From Streptomyces prasinopilosus (GTDB taxonomy: Bacteria; Actinomycetota; Actinomycetes; Streptomycetales; Streptomycetaceae): a stretch of DNA of 63,792 bases. The first letter of the stretch is position 1. Each line of letters begins with the position of its first letter. A model generated the notes under the pieces. That model did no database searches, was not told where the DNA came from, and saw only the letters and a program-made list of their open reading frames with translations. Positions 23,210 through 32,192 of the stretch are shown in pieces. The position numbers were made by a program, and so were the translations under genes. The stretch covers positions 1 to 63,792 of the forward strand of contig NZ_LIRG01000066.1 of assembly GCF_001419695.1 (NCBI RefSeq), given 5' to 3'.

Positions 23210-26200
23210 TCAGCTCGCGTTGAGTACCTGGATGAGCTCGCCCTGCGCGGTGCGGACTTCGGCACGGGCGATGTCGGTGATCTGCTGGTCGCCGACGTAC
23301 ACCGACACCTGAAGGTCGCCCAATTCGCCGCCGCCGCGGGCGAGGGCGTTGAACTGGGAGCCAGTCAGGACCGGCTCCGGCCGGCCGGTGCCGTTGTAGG
23401 CGAGGTTGAAGCCGGGCTGGAGCATGCCGCCCTGGTCGTACTTCCCGGGCTGGAAGCCGTACCAGTCGGTGTACAGGGACGACTTGTAGCCGCGGGCCCG
23501 GGAGCCGACGACGACACCGTCCCCGCCCCTCGATTCGACGTTGGTCTTGCCGAGGGTTCCGGAGGTGTGGCCGACGCCCGCGTTCGTGATGCCGATCTTG
23601 AATGCGGAGTTGCCGTTCTTCACCCAGCCGGGAGGGGCCTGCTTGCCGTGGAACGCCATCGTTGCCCAGCGCCGGTGCGGCTTCTGACCTCGGATGACGC
23701 TCTCAATGGCGCTCATGAACCCGCTGCAGTCCCAGGATGGGTTGCCGTTGCCTGCCCACTGGTAGGGCTTGCCGTGCTGGGTGCGCGCCCACTTCAGCGC
23801 GGCGGAGATGCGTGGCCCGCCGATGCCTCCGGCTCCCTTGTCGTCGGCCTTCTTCGAGTAGCCGAACAGGGCGTCGATGATCCTGTTGGGGATGCGGCGG
23901 ATCATCTTCCCGAAGCCGGTGTCCATGCCGGGGAAGTTCCGCAACAGCGGGTCGACGACGTTCTTCACGCCGGCCCTCGCGCTCGCTTCCAGGGTGTCGC
24001 CGAGCCAGGAAGCACCCTCCTTGATCTTGTTCCATGCGTCCGATCCGGCGCCCATGGCGGCCGAGGCAGTGCTCTTGATCCAGCCGAAGATGCCGCCGTC
24101 GGCGAACCGCTGCACCGGGTAGACGCCGCCACCCGAGTAGCGGAGGGAGGTGTCGGTCGGCGTGCGGGGGTTCCCGCCGAGCATCGGTGCGAGGGCTGCC
24201 TTGACGCCCTGCGCGCCATGGGATCGGGCGACCTTGTTGAAGTAGCCGACGAATCCACTACCGACGGCGCGGGTGAACTCGGGCCGCATGATGGCCTCGC
24301 CGCCCGACAGTTCAAGCTGCCCGCCGGTCGGAGACATGAACTTGTGGACGTCCCGGCCCGGCGTGTAGCCGGGCATGATGCCGCCGGACGCGAACGAGTA
24401 CTTCTCCAGCTTCGGCGCCCCGAACGCGCCAGCGACCTTGTTCCAGACGCCGACGATGCCCTTGTTGTAGACGGTGTCGACCACAAACTGGACGGGCTTC
24501 CGGGAAACCGACTTGACCCGGTCCCAAGCGGACTTGATCGAGTCGACTGCCGTGTTGAAGGCGCCCTTGAGACTGCGGACGATGTCCTTGAAGCGATCAA
24601 AGACGGGCCGAATGCCCTTCTCCCACGCCGTCTTGCCTGCAGAGACGATGCCGTCCCATGCGGGCTTGATGGCGTTCTTCCACAGCCAGGTGCCCCAGCG
24701 GCCGACCTCCTTCATCCCGTCCCAGATGAACTTGAAGACGGGCTTGAGGATCTTTTCCCACATCCATTTGGTGCCGGTCTGGATGCCGGACCAGGCCGGT
24801 TTGATGGCGTTCGTCCACAGCCACTTCGCCTTGTCGCCGATCCACTGGAAGGTCGGCTTGAAAGCCGAGTTCCACAGCCACAGGGCGAGCTTGGCAATCG
24901 CCTCGAAGGTAGGCTTCAGGGCGGTCTGCCACAGCCACTTGCCGATGAACGCAAGGAGTTTGAAGCCTGCGATGATCGGCGCCACCATGACGACCACGAT
25001 GATCGTGGCCAGGACTTTCGCGGCGGTGGCGATGAATCCGAAGACCGGTTTGATGATCGAATTCCACAGCCAGAGGACGACTGCGGCGACCTTCTGCCAG
25101 TAGGCGATCAGGAAGCCCACATAGGGCTTGATTATCGAGTTCCACAGCCACATGACGACCTGACCGAACCAGGCGAAGAAGGGCTTCAGTGCGTTGTTCC
25201 ACAGCCACATCGCACCGGTCTGGATCGCCGACCACACCGCCTGGACGCCTTCGCGGAACCAGTCGAAGCGGTTGTACGCCCACACCACGACGGCGATGAG
25301 CGCCACCACACCGATGACGATCAGCGTGATCGGGTTCGCTGCCACGGCCGCGTTGAACGCCCACAGGGCGATCGTCCACAGTTTCGTCGCCAGGATGATC
25401 CCGTAGATCGACAAGATGAGCCACGGCGCCTGCTCGGCAACGACAGCCACAAACTCAGCCAGGGCCCCGACGATCCGCAGGATCGGGCCGGAGAGCGGCG
25501 ACAGAGCCTGCGCAACGTTCATGAGCGCAGACCCAAGATTCCCGAACGTCTCCGCGAGGAGCGGGCCGTGCTCGGAGGAGTACGACAGGAACCGCTCGAA
25601 CTCCGGGGAGCCCTTCAGGTTGCTGCCCCAGTTCGCGAACCGGGCCGTGATCGTCTGCATCCGCGACGAGATGGAATCCATGTGCGGGAAGAAAGCCTGC
25701 ACGACGCCGGCCATGCCCTTGAAGACGTTCCCGAAGGCGACCCCAAGCCCGGTGATCGCGGGCTTCACCGAGCCCTCGAGGTCAGACTTGAACTCCTTCC
25801 ACCACGGCGACTTGAAGCCGCGCGACGCCCGGTCCTGCAGATCCGTGATGGCGTCCGCAGCCTCCAGCACGAACGGCGTCAGACCCGGCAGGCTGTTCTT
25901 CAGGCCCTCGAGCGCCCGGGTGAAGATGGGCATCACGGCGGGCTGCAATGCCCGCGACCAGGCACTGAAGGTGTCCTTCAGGCTGAGGAACGCGTTCAGT
26001 GTCTCCCGCGCGCTGGGCGTGAGTTTCGCCAGCTCAGCCTGGTACTTGGCCTGCGCGATGGCAGCCTGATCCACGCCCCCGGCCGCAGTGAGCGACGCGG
26101 AGGCAATCTGACGTTGTGCCGATGCGATCGAGTCCGCAGCCGACTGCTGCGCCTGCACAAGCTGCTCCTGGGCGCGGGCCACGGAACGGGCCCCGTCCTT

Positions 26201-28114
26201 CTGCGTCCGGGCCACATTCTTCTGTGACTCGGCCACCCGCTCCTGCGCCTCAGCAATGTCCCGCTGCGACTGCACCGCCTGCCGAGCCGCATCCGAGCGG
26301 GCCTTCGACAGGGCCTTCTGCTGGCTGGCGACACCCTGCTCCGCCTGCCGCAGACGCTCCTGCGCATCCAGGACGATTTCCGAGCCCTCGACGCCGGCCT
26401 TGTCCGCCTTCTTCTTCTCCGCGGTCAGCCGCTTCGTCTCGGTGCGCTGGTCCTCGAGCCGCTGCACTGCCTGGTCGTAGGCGAGCTGGATGCGCTGCTG
26501 GTCGGCGTAAGCGACGCCGTCGCCAGCTTCCCGCATGCGGATCAGCCGGTTGTGCGCTTCCTGTACCGCGAGGACGGCGTCCCGCTCGGACAGGGACGCG
26601 TTCGCGAGCCGCGACTCCAGATCCTCGAGCTGCCGGGCGGCATCCGCGCGGGCCTCGGTCAGATCCTGCTGGGCCTGCCGGGCAGTCCTCTGTGCGTTAG
26701 CGAGGGACTCCTCGGCGCTGCGGATCTGCTCGAGGGCCTGCTCCTGCCGGTCGGCCGCCTGCCGTACCGCGTCCGCCAGCGACTGACGCGCCTGCTTGAC
26801 CTGCTGTGCGGCACGCTCATTGGCTTCGGCCGCGTTGCGGGCGGCGTCGGACACGCCTTCCTCGGCCTGCCGGATCTGCCTCGCGGCGTTGCGGTGTGCG
26901 GTCGCCAGGGACTGTTGCGCGGACGCCATCTGCATGGCCTTCTGCGCGCCCTGGGAGGCGGCCTGCCCGCCCTGCATTGTCGCCTGAGTGGCCGCATCCT
27001 GGGCGGCCTTCTGCGACTGCAGCACCTTCCCGATCTGCATGAAGGCAGGGGCGGCGACGAGGGCGATGCCGCCGATGCCGACAGCCGCGGCCGTCGCCGC
27101 AGCGGCGACTGCGCCCAGGCCGGCAGCGGCAACCGGAAGCACCGGCAGCAGTGCCGGGCCGAACGCCAGAGCCGCCGTGACCAGCATCTGCATGCCGGAC
27201 ACGCGGACGTTGACGTTGGCGGTCTGCCCGTCCAGCCGGTTCACCATGACCTGCACTGCAGCCAACTGGGCTGCCGCCGCCCCGGTGTCCACGCGCACAG
27301 CCACGTCGGCGTCGGATGCAGACAGTGCCTGGAGCCGGGCCTGGATCGCCTCGATGCGGGCGGTGGCAGTGGCGGTGTCCATGTCGACACCGATCCGCAC
27401 ATCCCGCAGCGCCGTGAGCTGGGCCCGCAGCCGGGCGATCTCCACCTCGGCGGCAGACGAGTCCGCCGTCAGGTTGATGTTCGGCAGGGACGCCTCAGCG
27501 GCCTGCACCTGGGCACGAAGCCGCTGCCCGAAAGTGCCGTCCGTCTCCACCCGGATGCGGGCAGGGTCACGCGTGGTCTCGTCGATCTGCTGCTGCAGCA
27601 ACTGAAGCTGCGCGATCGCTGCCGCGGTGTCGGCGCGGACGGCGACGTTGGGGTGGGCAGCGCCAATCCGGCGCAACCGCTCCTCGATGTCGGCGGCCTG
27701 GGCGCGGGCGGTCGCCGCGTCGATGTCGATGCCGACCGTCTTCCCGGCCAGGGACTCCAGGCGGGCACGCAGCCGGGCGAGGTCGGCGTCCACTCCGGTG
27801 TCGGAGAGACGGACGTCCAGGCGGGGCATGCTGCGGAATGCCGCCTCCAGGCGGGCTCGCAGCGACCGGGCGAACGCACCGCCAGCCTGCTCGCCACCCC
27901 GAGTCGCCGCCGGGCGGGCCGCCCGAGCACCGTTCTGGACGCCGTCCCGCACGGCGGGGGTGATGTTCGCGGCGATCCGCTGGCCGATGATCCGGCCGAC
28001 CTCGTCGCCGATCGTCGACGCATGCGGCACCAGCGCGGCACGAAGCTGCGACTGGATACCGCGCGCGTTGGGGACGACATCGACCTCGACGGAGCCGACA
28101 GAGATAGCTGGCAC
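23210..28114 (-). CDS. Tape measure protein with NlpC/P60 domain
   Basis: The 1634-residue protein sets tail length; at about 0.15 nm per residue this implies a tail near 245 nm. The first 300 residues hold repeats with IDxDxATA-like motifs. A hydrophobic patch precedes a long coiled coil (about 370-640, many QAQ/EAQ heptads), then Trp-rich amphipathic repeats of the form WLWNxAxKPxF (about 900-1200). The C-terminal NlpC/P60-type peptidase has Cys in WDCSGF (about 1463) and His in GVGHTSG (about 1516), probably to open peptidoglycan during DNA entry. The start is GTG at 28114. It is preceded by the frameshifted chaperone genes, the standard order. Confidence 0.9.
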   Translation of the reverse strand: MPAISVGSVEVDVVPNARGIQSQLRAALVPHASTIGDEVGRIIGQRIAANITPAVRDGVQNGARAARPAATRGGEQAGGAFARSLRARLEAAFRSMPRLDVRLSDTGVDADLARLRARLESLAGKTVGIDIDAATARAQAADIEERLRRIGAAHPNVAVRADTAAAIAQLQLLQQQIDETTRDPARIRVETDGTFGQRLRAQVQAAEASLPNINLTADSSAAEVEIARLRAQLTALRDVRIGVDMDTATATARIEAIQARLQALSASDADVAVRVDTGAAAAQLAAVQVMVNRLDGQTANVNVRVSGMQMLVTAALAFGPALLPVLPVAAAGLGAVAAAATAAAVGIGGIALVAAPAFMQIGKVLQSQKAAQDAATQATMQGGQAASQGAQKAMQMASAQQSLATAHRNAARQIRQAEEGVSDAARNAAEANERAAQQVKQARQSLADAVRQAADRQEQALEQIRSAEESLANAQRTARQAQQDLTEARADAARQLEDLESRLANASLSERDAVLAVQEAHNRLIRMREAGDGVAYADQQRIQLAYDQAVQRLEDQRTETKRLTAEKKKADKAGVEGSEIVLDAQERLRQAEQGVASQQKALSKARSDAARQAVQSQRDIAEAQERVAESQKNVARTQKDGARSVARAQEQLVQAQQSAADSIASAQRQIASASLTAAGGVDQAAIAQAKYQAELAKLTPSARETLNAFLSLKDTFSAWSRALQPAVMPIFTRALEGLKNSLPGLTPFVLEAADAITDLQDRASRGFKSPWWKEFKSDLEGSVKPAITGLGVAFGNVFKGMAGVVQAFFPHMDSISSRMQTITARFANWGSNLKGSPEFERFLSYSSEHGPLLAETFGNLGSALMNVAQALSPLSGPILRIVGALAEFVAVVAEQAPWLILSIYGIILATKLWTIALWAFNAAVAANPITLIVIGVVALIAVVVWAYNRFDWFREGVQAVWSAIQTGAMWLWNNALKPFFAWFGQVVMWLWNSIIKPYVGFLIAYWQKVAAVVLWLWNSIIKPVFGFIATAAKVLATIIVVVMVAPIIAGFKLLAFIGKWLWQTALKPTFEAIAKLALWLWNSAFKPTFQWIGDKAKWLWTNAIKPAWSGIQTGTKWMWEKILKPVFKFIWDGMKEVGRWGTWLWKNAIKPAWDGIVSAGKTAWEKGIRPVFDRFKDIVRSLKGAFNTAVDSIKSAWDRVKSVSRKPVQFVVDTVYNKGIVGVWNKVAGAFGAPKLEKYSFASGGIMPGYTPGRDVHKFMSPTGGQLELSGGEAIMRPEFTRAVGSGFVGYFNKVARSHGAQGVKAALAPMLGGNPRTPTDTSLRYSGGGVYPVQRFADGGIFGWIKSTASAAMGAGSDAWNKIKEGASWLGDTLEASARAGVKNVVDPLLRNFPGMDTGFGKMIRRIPNRIIDALFGYSKKADDKGAGGIGGPRISAALKWARTQHGKPYQWAGNGNPSWDCSGFMSAIESVIRGQKPHRRWATMAFHGKQAPPGWVKNGNSAFKIGITNAGVGHTSGTLGKTNVESRGGDGVVVGSRARGYKSSLYTDWYGFQPGKYDQGGMLQPGFNLAYNGTGRPEPVLTGSQFNALARGGGELGDLQVSVYVGDQQITDIARAEVRTAQGELIQVLNAS

Positions 28115-28135
28115 CGGGAGCCCCCTCCCAGCGCC

Positions 28136-28971
28136 CTACTCGGCGCCCCCTTGAAGCAGCTGAAGCAGCGTGTTCGCCGACTTCTCGGTGAGCTTGGCCT
28201 TCTTCTTCCGCGGCCCCGCACCCGGCCGGCGCAGCGGCTCCGGCGGATCAGGCCGCTTGCTCTTCTTCTCGGTGTTGACGCAGATCAGCACCCATTCCAG
28301 GCGACGCACGGCGTCGTACAGGGCGGCGGTGAGCTGCTCCTGCTGGGACCAACGCCCCTTCTCCGGCTCGCCCGTGTCCGCCTGCGCCGACAGTTGCTCC
28401 GGTGTGAGCTCGTTGCGGAGGGCGGTCATGGTGTGTGACTCGGGCGGCAGGTGCTCGATGAGGACGCGCAGCCACCGCCACGACCGGCGCCCCGACAGCA
28501 CGTCGGCGATGTCGTAGTGCCGGTCGATGAGGTCGGCTTCTACCGCCTCCGGGTGGGCCTGCCAGATCGCGATCGTGCCGCGGACTTTCCCAGGGTCTCC
28601 CCTGCCCGCTCTCCGGCTTCGGTGACGAACTCCTGGAACTCGGTCGCAGTCGGATCCAACTCCTCGAAGAACTCGTAGTCGTCGGGGTGCAGGATCTTCT
28701 CGGCGAATTCGTAGATGAGGCCCTGGGTCAGCATCCGCTGCCAGGACACACGCCACGCCGCGGGCGGGACGACTCGCACTTCCTCGCCGCACAGTTCGGC
28801 GGTGACGTAGTGGCCCTCGGCTTCGATCTCCTGCGCGTCGGCGGCCGACACCTCGGGGTCCTCGGTGTCCGGCTCGACGTCCGGTTCCTCGCGGCGGGTG
28901 GTGGGGCGGGATGCTGCTCGGGCCGCGGTGCGCGGCTTCCTGCTCGTGCTGGTGGTTCGCGTGTTGGCCAC
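28136..28971 (-). CDS. Tail assembly chaperone, long form made by -1 frameshift (gpGT-like)
   Basis: The product is about 278 residues: 129 codons in the frame starting at 28971, then a -1 slip at 28585-28591 into the frame ending at 28136. The extension begins VRGTIAIWQAHPEAVEADLI and continues YDIADVLSGRRSWRWLRVLI, typical of actinophage gpT-type chaperones, and has a Lys-rich end. With the short form it chaperones the tape measure during tail assembly. The second frame has no good start of its own; an open-frame ATG-type start exists upstream but lies inside the first gene in shadow sequence. Confidence 0.82.
28540..28971 (-). CDS. Tail assembly chaperone, short form (gpG-like)
   Basis: The 143-residue protein has a Thr/Arg/Ala-rich N-terminus (MANTRTTSTSRKPRTAARAA), an acidic stretch, then a helical core (WQRMLTQGLIYEFAEKIL, DDYEFFEELDPTATEFQEFV). 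It starts at a GTG whose leader GGAGCCCGCGCC also precedes three genes near 43-44 kb. It is made in excess over the frameshifted form in phages of this type. Confidence 0.82.
   Translation of the reverse strand: MANTRTTSTSRKPRTAARAASRPTTRREEPDVEPDTEDPEVSAADAQEIEAEGHYVTAELCGEEVRVVPPAAWRVSWQRMLTQGLIYEFAEKILHPDDYEFFEELDPTATEFQEFVTEAGERAGETLGKSAARSRSGRPTRRR
28585..28591 (-). promoter_or_regulatory. Programmed -1 frameshift site GGGAAAG
   Basis: On the minus strand the heptamer G GGA AAG lies in the zero frame of the short chaperone (codons 128-129). It is the same slippery heptamer used by phage lambda for gpG/gpGT. A -1 slip converts the reading from LGKSAAR to LGKVRGT and enters the downstream chaperone frame. 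Confidence 0.82.
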
Positions 28972-29011
28972 GGCGCGGGCTCCTTATCTCCTGGCGCGGG
29001 CTGGGGGTAGA

Positions 29012-29070
29012 GGTGGACGGGCCGGGCCCGCGCCAACGGTGACACCAGTGGTGTCGACGGCCCGTCCACC
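29012..29070. terminator. Hairpin after the major tail protein gene
   Basis: GGTGGACGGGCC (29012-29023) pairs perfectly with GGCCCGTCCACC (29059-29070), with a second GACACCA/TGGTGTC stem inside the loop. It starts six bases after the major tail protein stop codon. It probably gives partial termination or 3'-end protection and so favours the abundant tube protein over downstream genes. Confidence 0.72.
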
Positions 29071-29075
29071 CGTCT

Positions 29076-29663
29076 TCAGGACCCGGTGTACGCCTCGGTT
29101 TCGGGCAGCCGGTCGAAGTGGTAGACCGTGTTGCCGACGCTGTCCGGGTAGGCGGTGATCGTCCACTCGTAGGCGATCGCCTCGTCCTGCTTGTTGGTCA
29201 CGTCGCTGCGCTCCGTGATCTCCCCCTCAGGCACGTAGAAACCGCGCTGGAAGGAGTCGCCGTCCAGGACGACGAACCACCAGGCGCGCCGGTCCGGCTT
29301 CGGGGAAGCGGTCTCCGCGTAAGTCGTCAGTCCGGCCGTCGGGGCCAGGTCCGCAGTGTCGAGGCGGTACTGCAGCGACTGCACCGTGGTCCGTGCCGTC
29401 TCCCACGCCGTCAGCGAGAACGTGCGCAGCGACGACGTGATCGTGGTGCGGATCGGCGCCGTGAACCCCCACGGGGTGAAGCTCTCGGAGTCCTCCTCGA
29501 AGCCCTGCACGAGACCGTCGTCGCTGATGGCACCGAGCGGTGCCCACGGCGCCAGCGGCTGGATCTCCGGGTCGCCGGGCGAGGTGGTACCGAGCGGCGC
29601 CACCCAGGCTCCGCCGTTCGCACCGATACCCATCAGGTCCGCTGCGCGGGTGATCTGAACCAT
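29076..29663 (-). CDS. Major tail (tube) protein
   Basis: The 195-residue protein has the usual major tail tube pattern: MVQITRAADLMGIGANGGAW, then LGAISDDGLVQGFEEDSESF and WGFTAPIRTTITSSL, and a C-terminal beta-rich half ending ITAYPDSVGNTVYHF. It polymerises into the tail tube around the tape measure. ATG at 29663 has GGAG six bases upstream; an earlier in-frame ATG at 29678 lacks such a site. It is followed at once by a strong hairpin. Confidence 0.85.
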   Translation of the reverse strand: MVQITRAADLMGIGANGGAWVAPLGTTSPGDPEIQPLAPWAPLGAISDDGLVQGFEEDSESFTPWGFTAPIRTTITSSLRTFSLTAWETARTTVQSLQYRLDTADLAPTAGLTTYAETASPKPDRRAWWFVVLDGDSFQRGFYVPEGEITERSDVTNKQDEAIAYEWTITAYPDSVGNTVYHFDRLPETEAYTGS

Positions 29664-29737
29664 GATGTCTCCAGACATGCTTGAAGCCCGCGCACGGGCG
29701 GGAACTGGAAAAGGCCTGGCGCGGGCCGAACAGCCGG

Positions 29738-30130
29738 TCAGGAGACCGGGTGACAGAAGAGTTCGTAGGTCGCCCCAGCGCGGCGCAGGGCGAGGTTCTC
29801 GTAGGGGCGGATGGTGGGCAGAGTGATGGCACCGGTGCGGCCGATGACCATGCTCGGACTGGACGAGCCGCGCAGTTCGCGAGTCACCCAGGCGTGCACC
29901 TCGTTGGCTAGGGCAATCGCATCCGCGCGGGTCCGGTGGTAGGTGTCGATGTCGACAAGCATCCGCGCCAGCCGCATCCCGTCGTCGTCACCGGCAGGGA
30001 TCTGGTTGATCTGGATCGTCGGCAACTCCTCGAGGAGCCGGTTGTCGAGCTCGTCCCGCACCACCGCCTGCGGGAAGCGAGCCGTCGCGCGGGTGATGAG
30101 CTCGAGCTCGATGTCGACGAGCGCGGTCAC
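29738..30130 (-). CDS. Tail terminator protein
   Basis: This 130-residue protein (MTALVDIELELITRATARFP, then RMLVDIDTYHRTRADAIALA and VTRELRG) matches by size, order and pattern the actinophage tail terminator or completion protein, which caps the tail tube and joins it to the head. GTG at 30130 overlaps the upstream stop as GTGA. Confidence 0.75.
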   Translation of the reverse strand: MTALVDIELELITRATARFPQAVVRDELDNRLLEELPTIQINQIPAGDDDGMRLARMLVDIDTYHRTRADAIALANEVHAWVTRELRGSSSPSMVIGRTGAITLPTIRPYENLALRRAGATYELFCHPVS

Positions 30131-30456
30131 TGGTTCCGCCCGCCGATCTGCGCCGCCCGCAGCAGGACGTGGTGGGCGGGGACGCGTTCGGTGCCGTACT
30201 CCACCCAGCGGGCGTAGTACGCCGTGTTGCGGACGTAGCCGACCGCGCGGTCACGGCGACGACCACCACGCGAGGTGCTGTCCGTCTCCCACGACGCCTT
30301 GTAGTGCCCGGGGTCGGGACTGCGCTCGTCCACCGGGGACAGCGACACCGCGACGCCCTTGATGACCTCGGCCCGGCGCAGCATCTCCGCCTGCATACCA
30401 GGCATGCGCAGCATCCGTCCGATCCCTTTGCGTTTCGCCTTGAAGCGTGCTGCCAT
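30127..30456 (-). CDS. HK97 gp10-like head-tail joining protein
   Basis: The 109-residue basic protein has a C-terminal signature NTAYYARWVEYGTERVPAHH with a final LLRAA, which is characteristic of the HK97 gp10 neck family. It helps connect the completed head to the tail. It is coupled by a four-base overlap to the tail terminator gene. Confidence 0.8.
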   Translation of the reverse strand: MAARFKAKRKGIGRMLRMPGMQAEMLRRAEVIKGVAVSLSPVDERSPDPGHYKASWETDSTSRGGRRRDRAVGYVRNTAYYARWVEYGTERVPAHHVLLRAAQIGGRNQ

Positions 30457-30490
30457 AGCCCCTCCTCACACTCGCTACCAGGGGGCGGAC

Positions 30491-30811
30491 ATGGACGTGG
30501 AAGGCGTGCTCGGCACGATCAGCTTCGACGGCGAATGGGTGACCATCACGAAGACGCCCGTCGGGCCGAAGCCGGCACCCGTGCGGATCCGGGCCGCCGA
30601 TGTCACCGGCACCCGCTATAAGCCGGGCACCCGACTCATGCACGGCTACGTGCAGTTCGTCCTCCCGGGCTCGGTGCCCGCAGGAGAGAAGGGCGGTGTC
30701 CTGCATGCGGGCAGGCCCCCGTATGAGGACCCGCACAGCCTGTCCATCCCCCGCAAGAGCAACGACCTTGCGGAGAAGCTGGTTGCCGCGGTGGAGCAGG
30801 CGCGTGACTAG
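30491..30811 (+). CDS. DUF4429-like (PH-domain-type) protein on the opposite strand
   Basis: This 106-residue protein is one DUF4429-like beta domain: GTISFDGEWVTITKTPVG, then IRAADVTGTRYKPG and HGYVQFVLPGS, with a C-terminal helix (SNDLAEKLVAAVEQ). Such domains occur in Streptomyces proteins thought to sit at or near the membrane. ATG at 30491 follows GGGGGCGG. It is the only plus-strand gene inside the minus-strand head-tail block, and its TAG shares a CTAG with the convergent neck gene's stop. This is the arrangement of a moron expressed in the lysogen. Confidence 0.75.
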   Translation: MDVEGVLGTISFDGEWVTITKTPVGPKPAPVRIRAADVTGTRYKPGTRLMHGYVQFVLPGSVPAGEKGGVLHAGRPPYEDPHSLSIPRKSNDLAEKLVAAVEQARD

Positions 30812-31179
30812 CCGGTCACCCGGTCCGCGGCGAACTGGACCGGACCGCGCATGCCGGTGAACGGTGAGTGGCCCCAGTCGCCGGGCTCACCAGTGATCTC
30901 ACAGACCACGCCGCGGATCACGACCTTGTCCGTGGTCCGCAACGGCATCTGCGGGTGGTCGGGCGGAGCGTACACGGTCCAGCCGACGATGACCGTATCC
31001 CGGTCCTGCTGCTGCGAGCCGCCCACCTGCGGCGTCTCCGCACGCGGCGCCACCACGCAGCCGGTCAGATCGAACGACTCATCCACCCCGGGGAGCGGCT
31101 GCCCGCGCGGATCCCGGCCTGGCGAGGGCCCGGTGCGGAGGATCCGCACCGTCTCCCCGAACGGGAACGGGGCCGGCAT
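30808..31179 (-). CDS. Head-tail stopper/connector-like protein
   Basis: This 123-residue protein (MPAPFPFGETVRILRTGPSP, a mid-part DTVIVGWTVYAPPDHP and an end VICEITGEP-like strand pattern) fits the SPP1 gp16-type stopper fold by size and gene order. It would close the neck after DNA packaging. Its ATG at 31179 overlaps the stop of the glycosyltransferase gene by one base. Confidence 0.68.
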   Translation of the reverse strand: MPAPFPFGETVRILRTGPSPGRDPRGQPLPGVDESFDLTGCVVAPRAETPQVGGSQQQDRDTVIVGWTVYAPPDHPQMPLRTTDKVVIRGVVCEITGEPGDWGHSPFTGMRGPVQFAADRVTG

Positions 31180-32192
31180 CAGGGAGCTCCCCAGCCTGCC
31201 AGGGACTCCACAGCACTGCACCAGGCCGCCAGGTCGGCAGCAGGATCGAGCTCAGCGGACCGGGCCTTCGCCCGCTTCGACGCCAGCCGGTACTCGGCCG
31301 GGTCTTCCAGCAGTCTGGTCAGTGCCGTTTCCCATGCGTCGAGATCTTCGCGGCCCGCGTAGATGCCGGCGTCCCCTAGGGACTCGCATAGGCCTCGGGT
31401 GGGGTTGGCGATGACGGGGATACCTGAGGCGAACGCTTCGACAGCGGTACGCCCCCACGATTCGTAGGAGGACGGCATGAGCAGAACACGGGTGCGCCGG
31501 TAAACGCGGGCCGCCATCTCCTCGCCCGGCGCGTGCTCGACGACTTCGACGTTGGGCAGGTCGGGAAGAACCTGCTCCCCGTAGGCGCCCTTCACGGCCA
31601 AGAACTGCTGGCCGGGCATGCGGCGGGCAAGTTCCTCAAGCACACGGCCGCCCTTGGCCTCATTGCAGTTGATGAGGGTGACCGCCTTGCCGGGCTTCGT
31701 CGCGTACCGCTCGGCGTGCACCGGAGGACGAACGACGATCTCCTCACGGGGACGCACGGCCGCCGGATACTCGGCGAAGAACAGTTCGGCCTCTGCCGCA
31801 ACCCACTGCGAGTTGTAGACGGCCAGAGAAACGCCGCCAGAGGCCATGTCCCTCAATGTCGGCCGGTGATCGTTGTGGCAGACCACAATCATGGGGCGCC
31901 CGAACCCGCGTGCCAGGGAAGCGGTCGTCGGTACGCATTCCAGATGCGATACCAGGACATCCGCGCGCCGCGCCGCGGCGGCGAAGTCCAGCCTGGCGCC
32001 TTGGGGTACGACCTCGATCCCCTGATACGCGTAGACATCGCGGGTGCTCGTATGGCGGGACAGCCATACCTGCGGCCGGTGGCCGCGCTCGACAAGCGCC
32101 CCCAGCATCGCCACCAGCATGTGCTCGGCGCCCGCATTGTGCTCCGGCGGAAACGCGTGGACGCGAGCCACGATGTTCAGGGGCTTCTTCAT
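31179..32192 (-). CDS. GT4-type glycosyltransferase, copy 1
   Basis: The 337-residue GT-B protein transfers a sugar from a nucleotide donor. The N-terminal lobe begins VARVHAFPPEHNAGAEHML. The C-terminal donor lobe holds the GT4 signature ESWGRTAVEAFASGIPVIA with its ExxxxxxxE pair, plus LLMPS just before. ATG at 32192 has GAGG upstream; longer starts run into the connector gene. It is a paralogue of the 32805-33818 product: same length, with matching N-terminal HNAGAE and C-terminal SLGDAG and LDPAA segments. Its place within the head genes suggests glycosylation of virion protein, though a host target is possible. Confidence 0.85.
   Translation of the reverse strand: MKKPLNIVARVHAFPPEHNAGAEHMLVAMLGALVERGHRPQVWLSRHTSTRDVYAYQGIEVVPQGARLDFAAAARRADVLVSHLECVPTTASLARGFGRPMIVVCHNDHRPTLRDMASGGVSLAVYNSQWVAAEAELFFAEYPAAVRPREEIVVRPPVHAERYATKPGKAVTLINCNEAKGGRVLEELARRMPGQQFLAVKGAYGEQVLPDLPNVEVVEHAPGEEMAARVYRRTRVLLMPSSYESWGRTAVEAFASGIPVIANPTRGLCESLGDAGIYAGREDLDAWETALTRLLEDPAEYRLASKRAKARSAELDPAADLAAWCSAVESLAGWGAP

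Noticed and set aside
23027-26227. Long plus-strand open frame (1066 codons)
   Set aside because: It is exactly antisense to the tape measure and minor tail genes, has shadow-type His/Arg/Asp-rich composition and no domain.
28136-28792. Independent gene in the second chaperone frame
   Set aside because: Its upstream part is Arg-rich shadow sequence of the first chaperone, while the GGGAAAG slip site explains entry into the real part.
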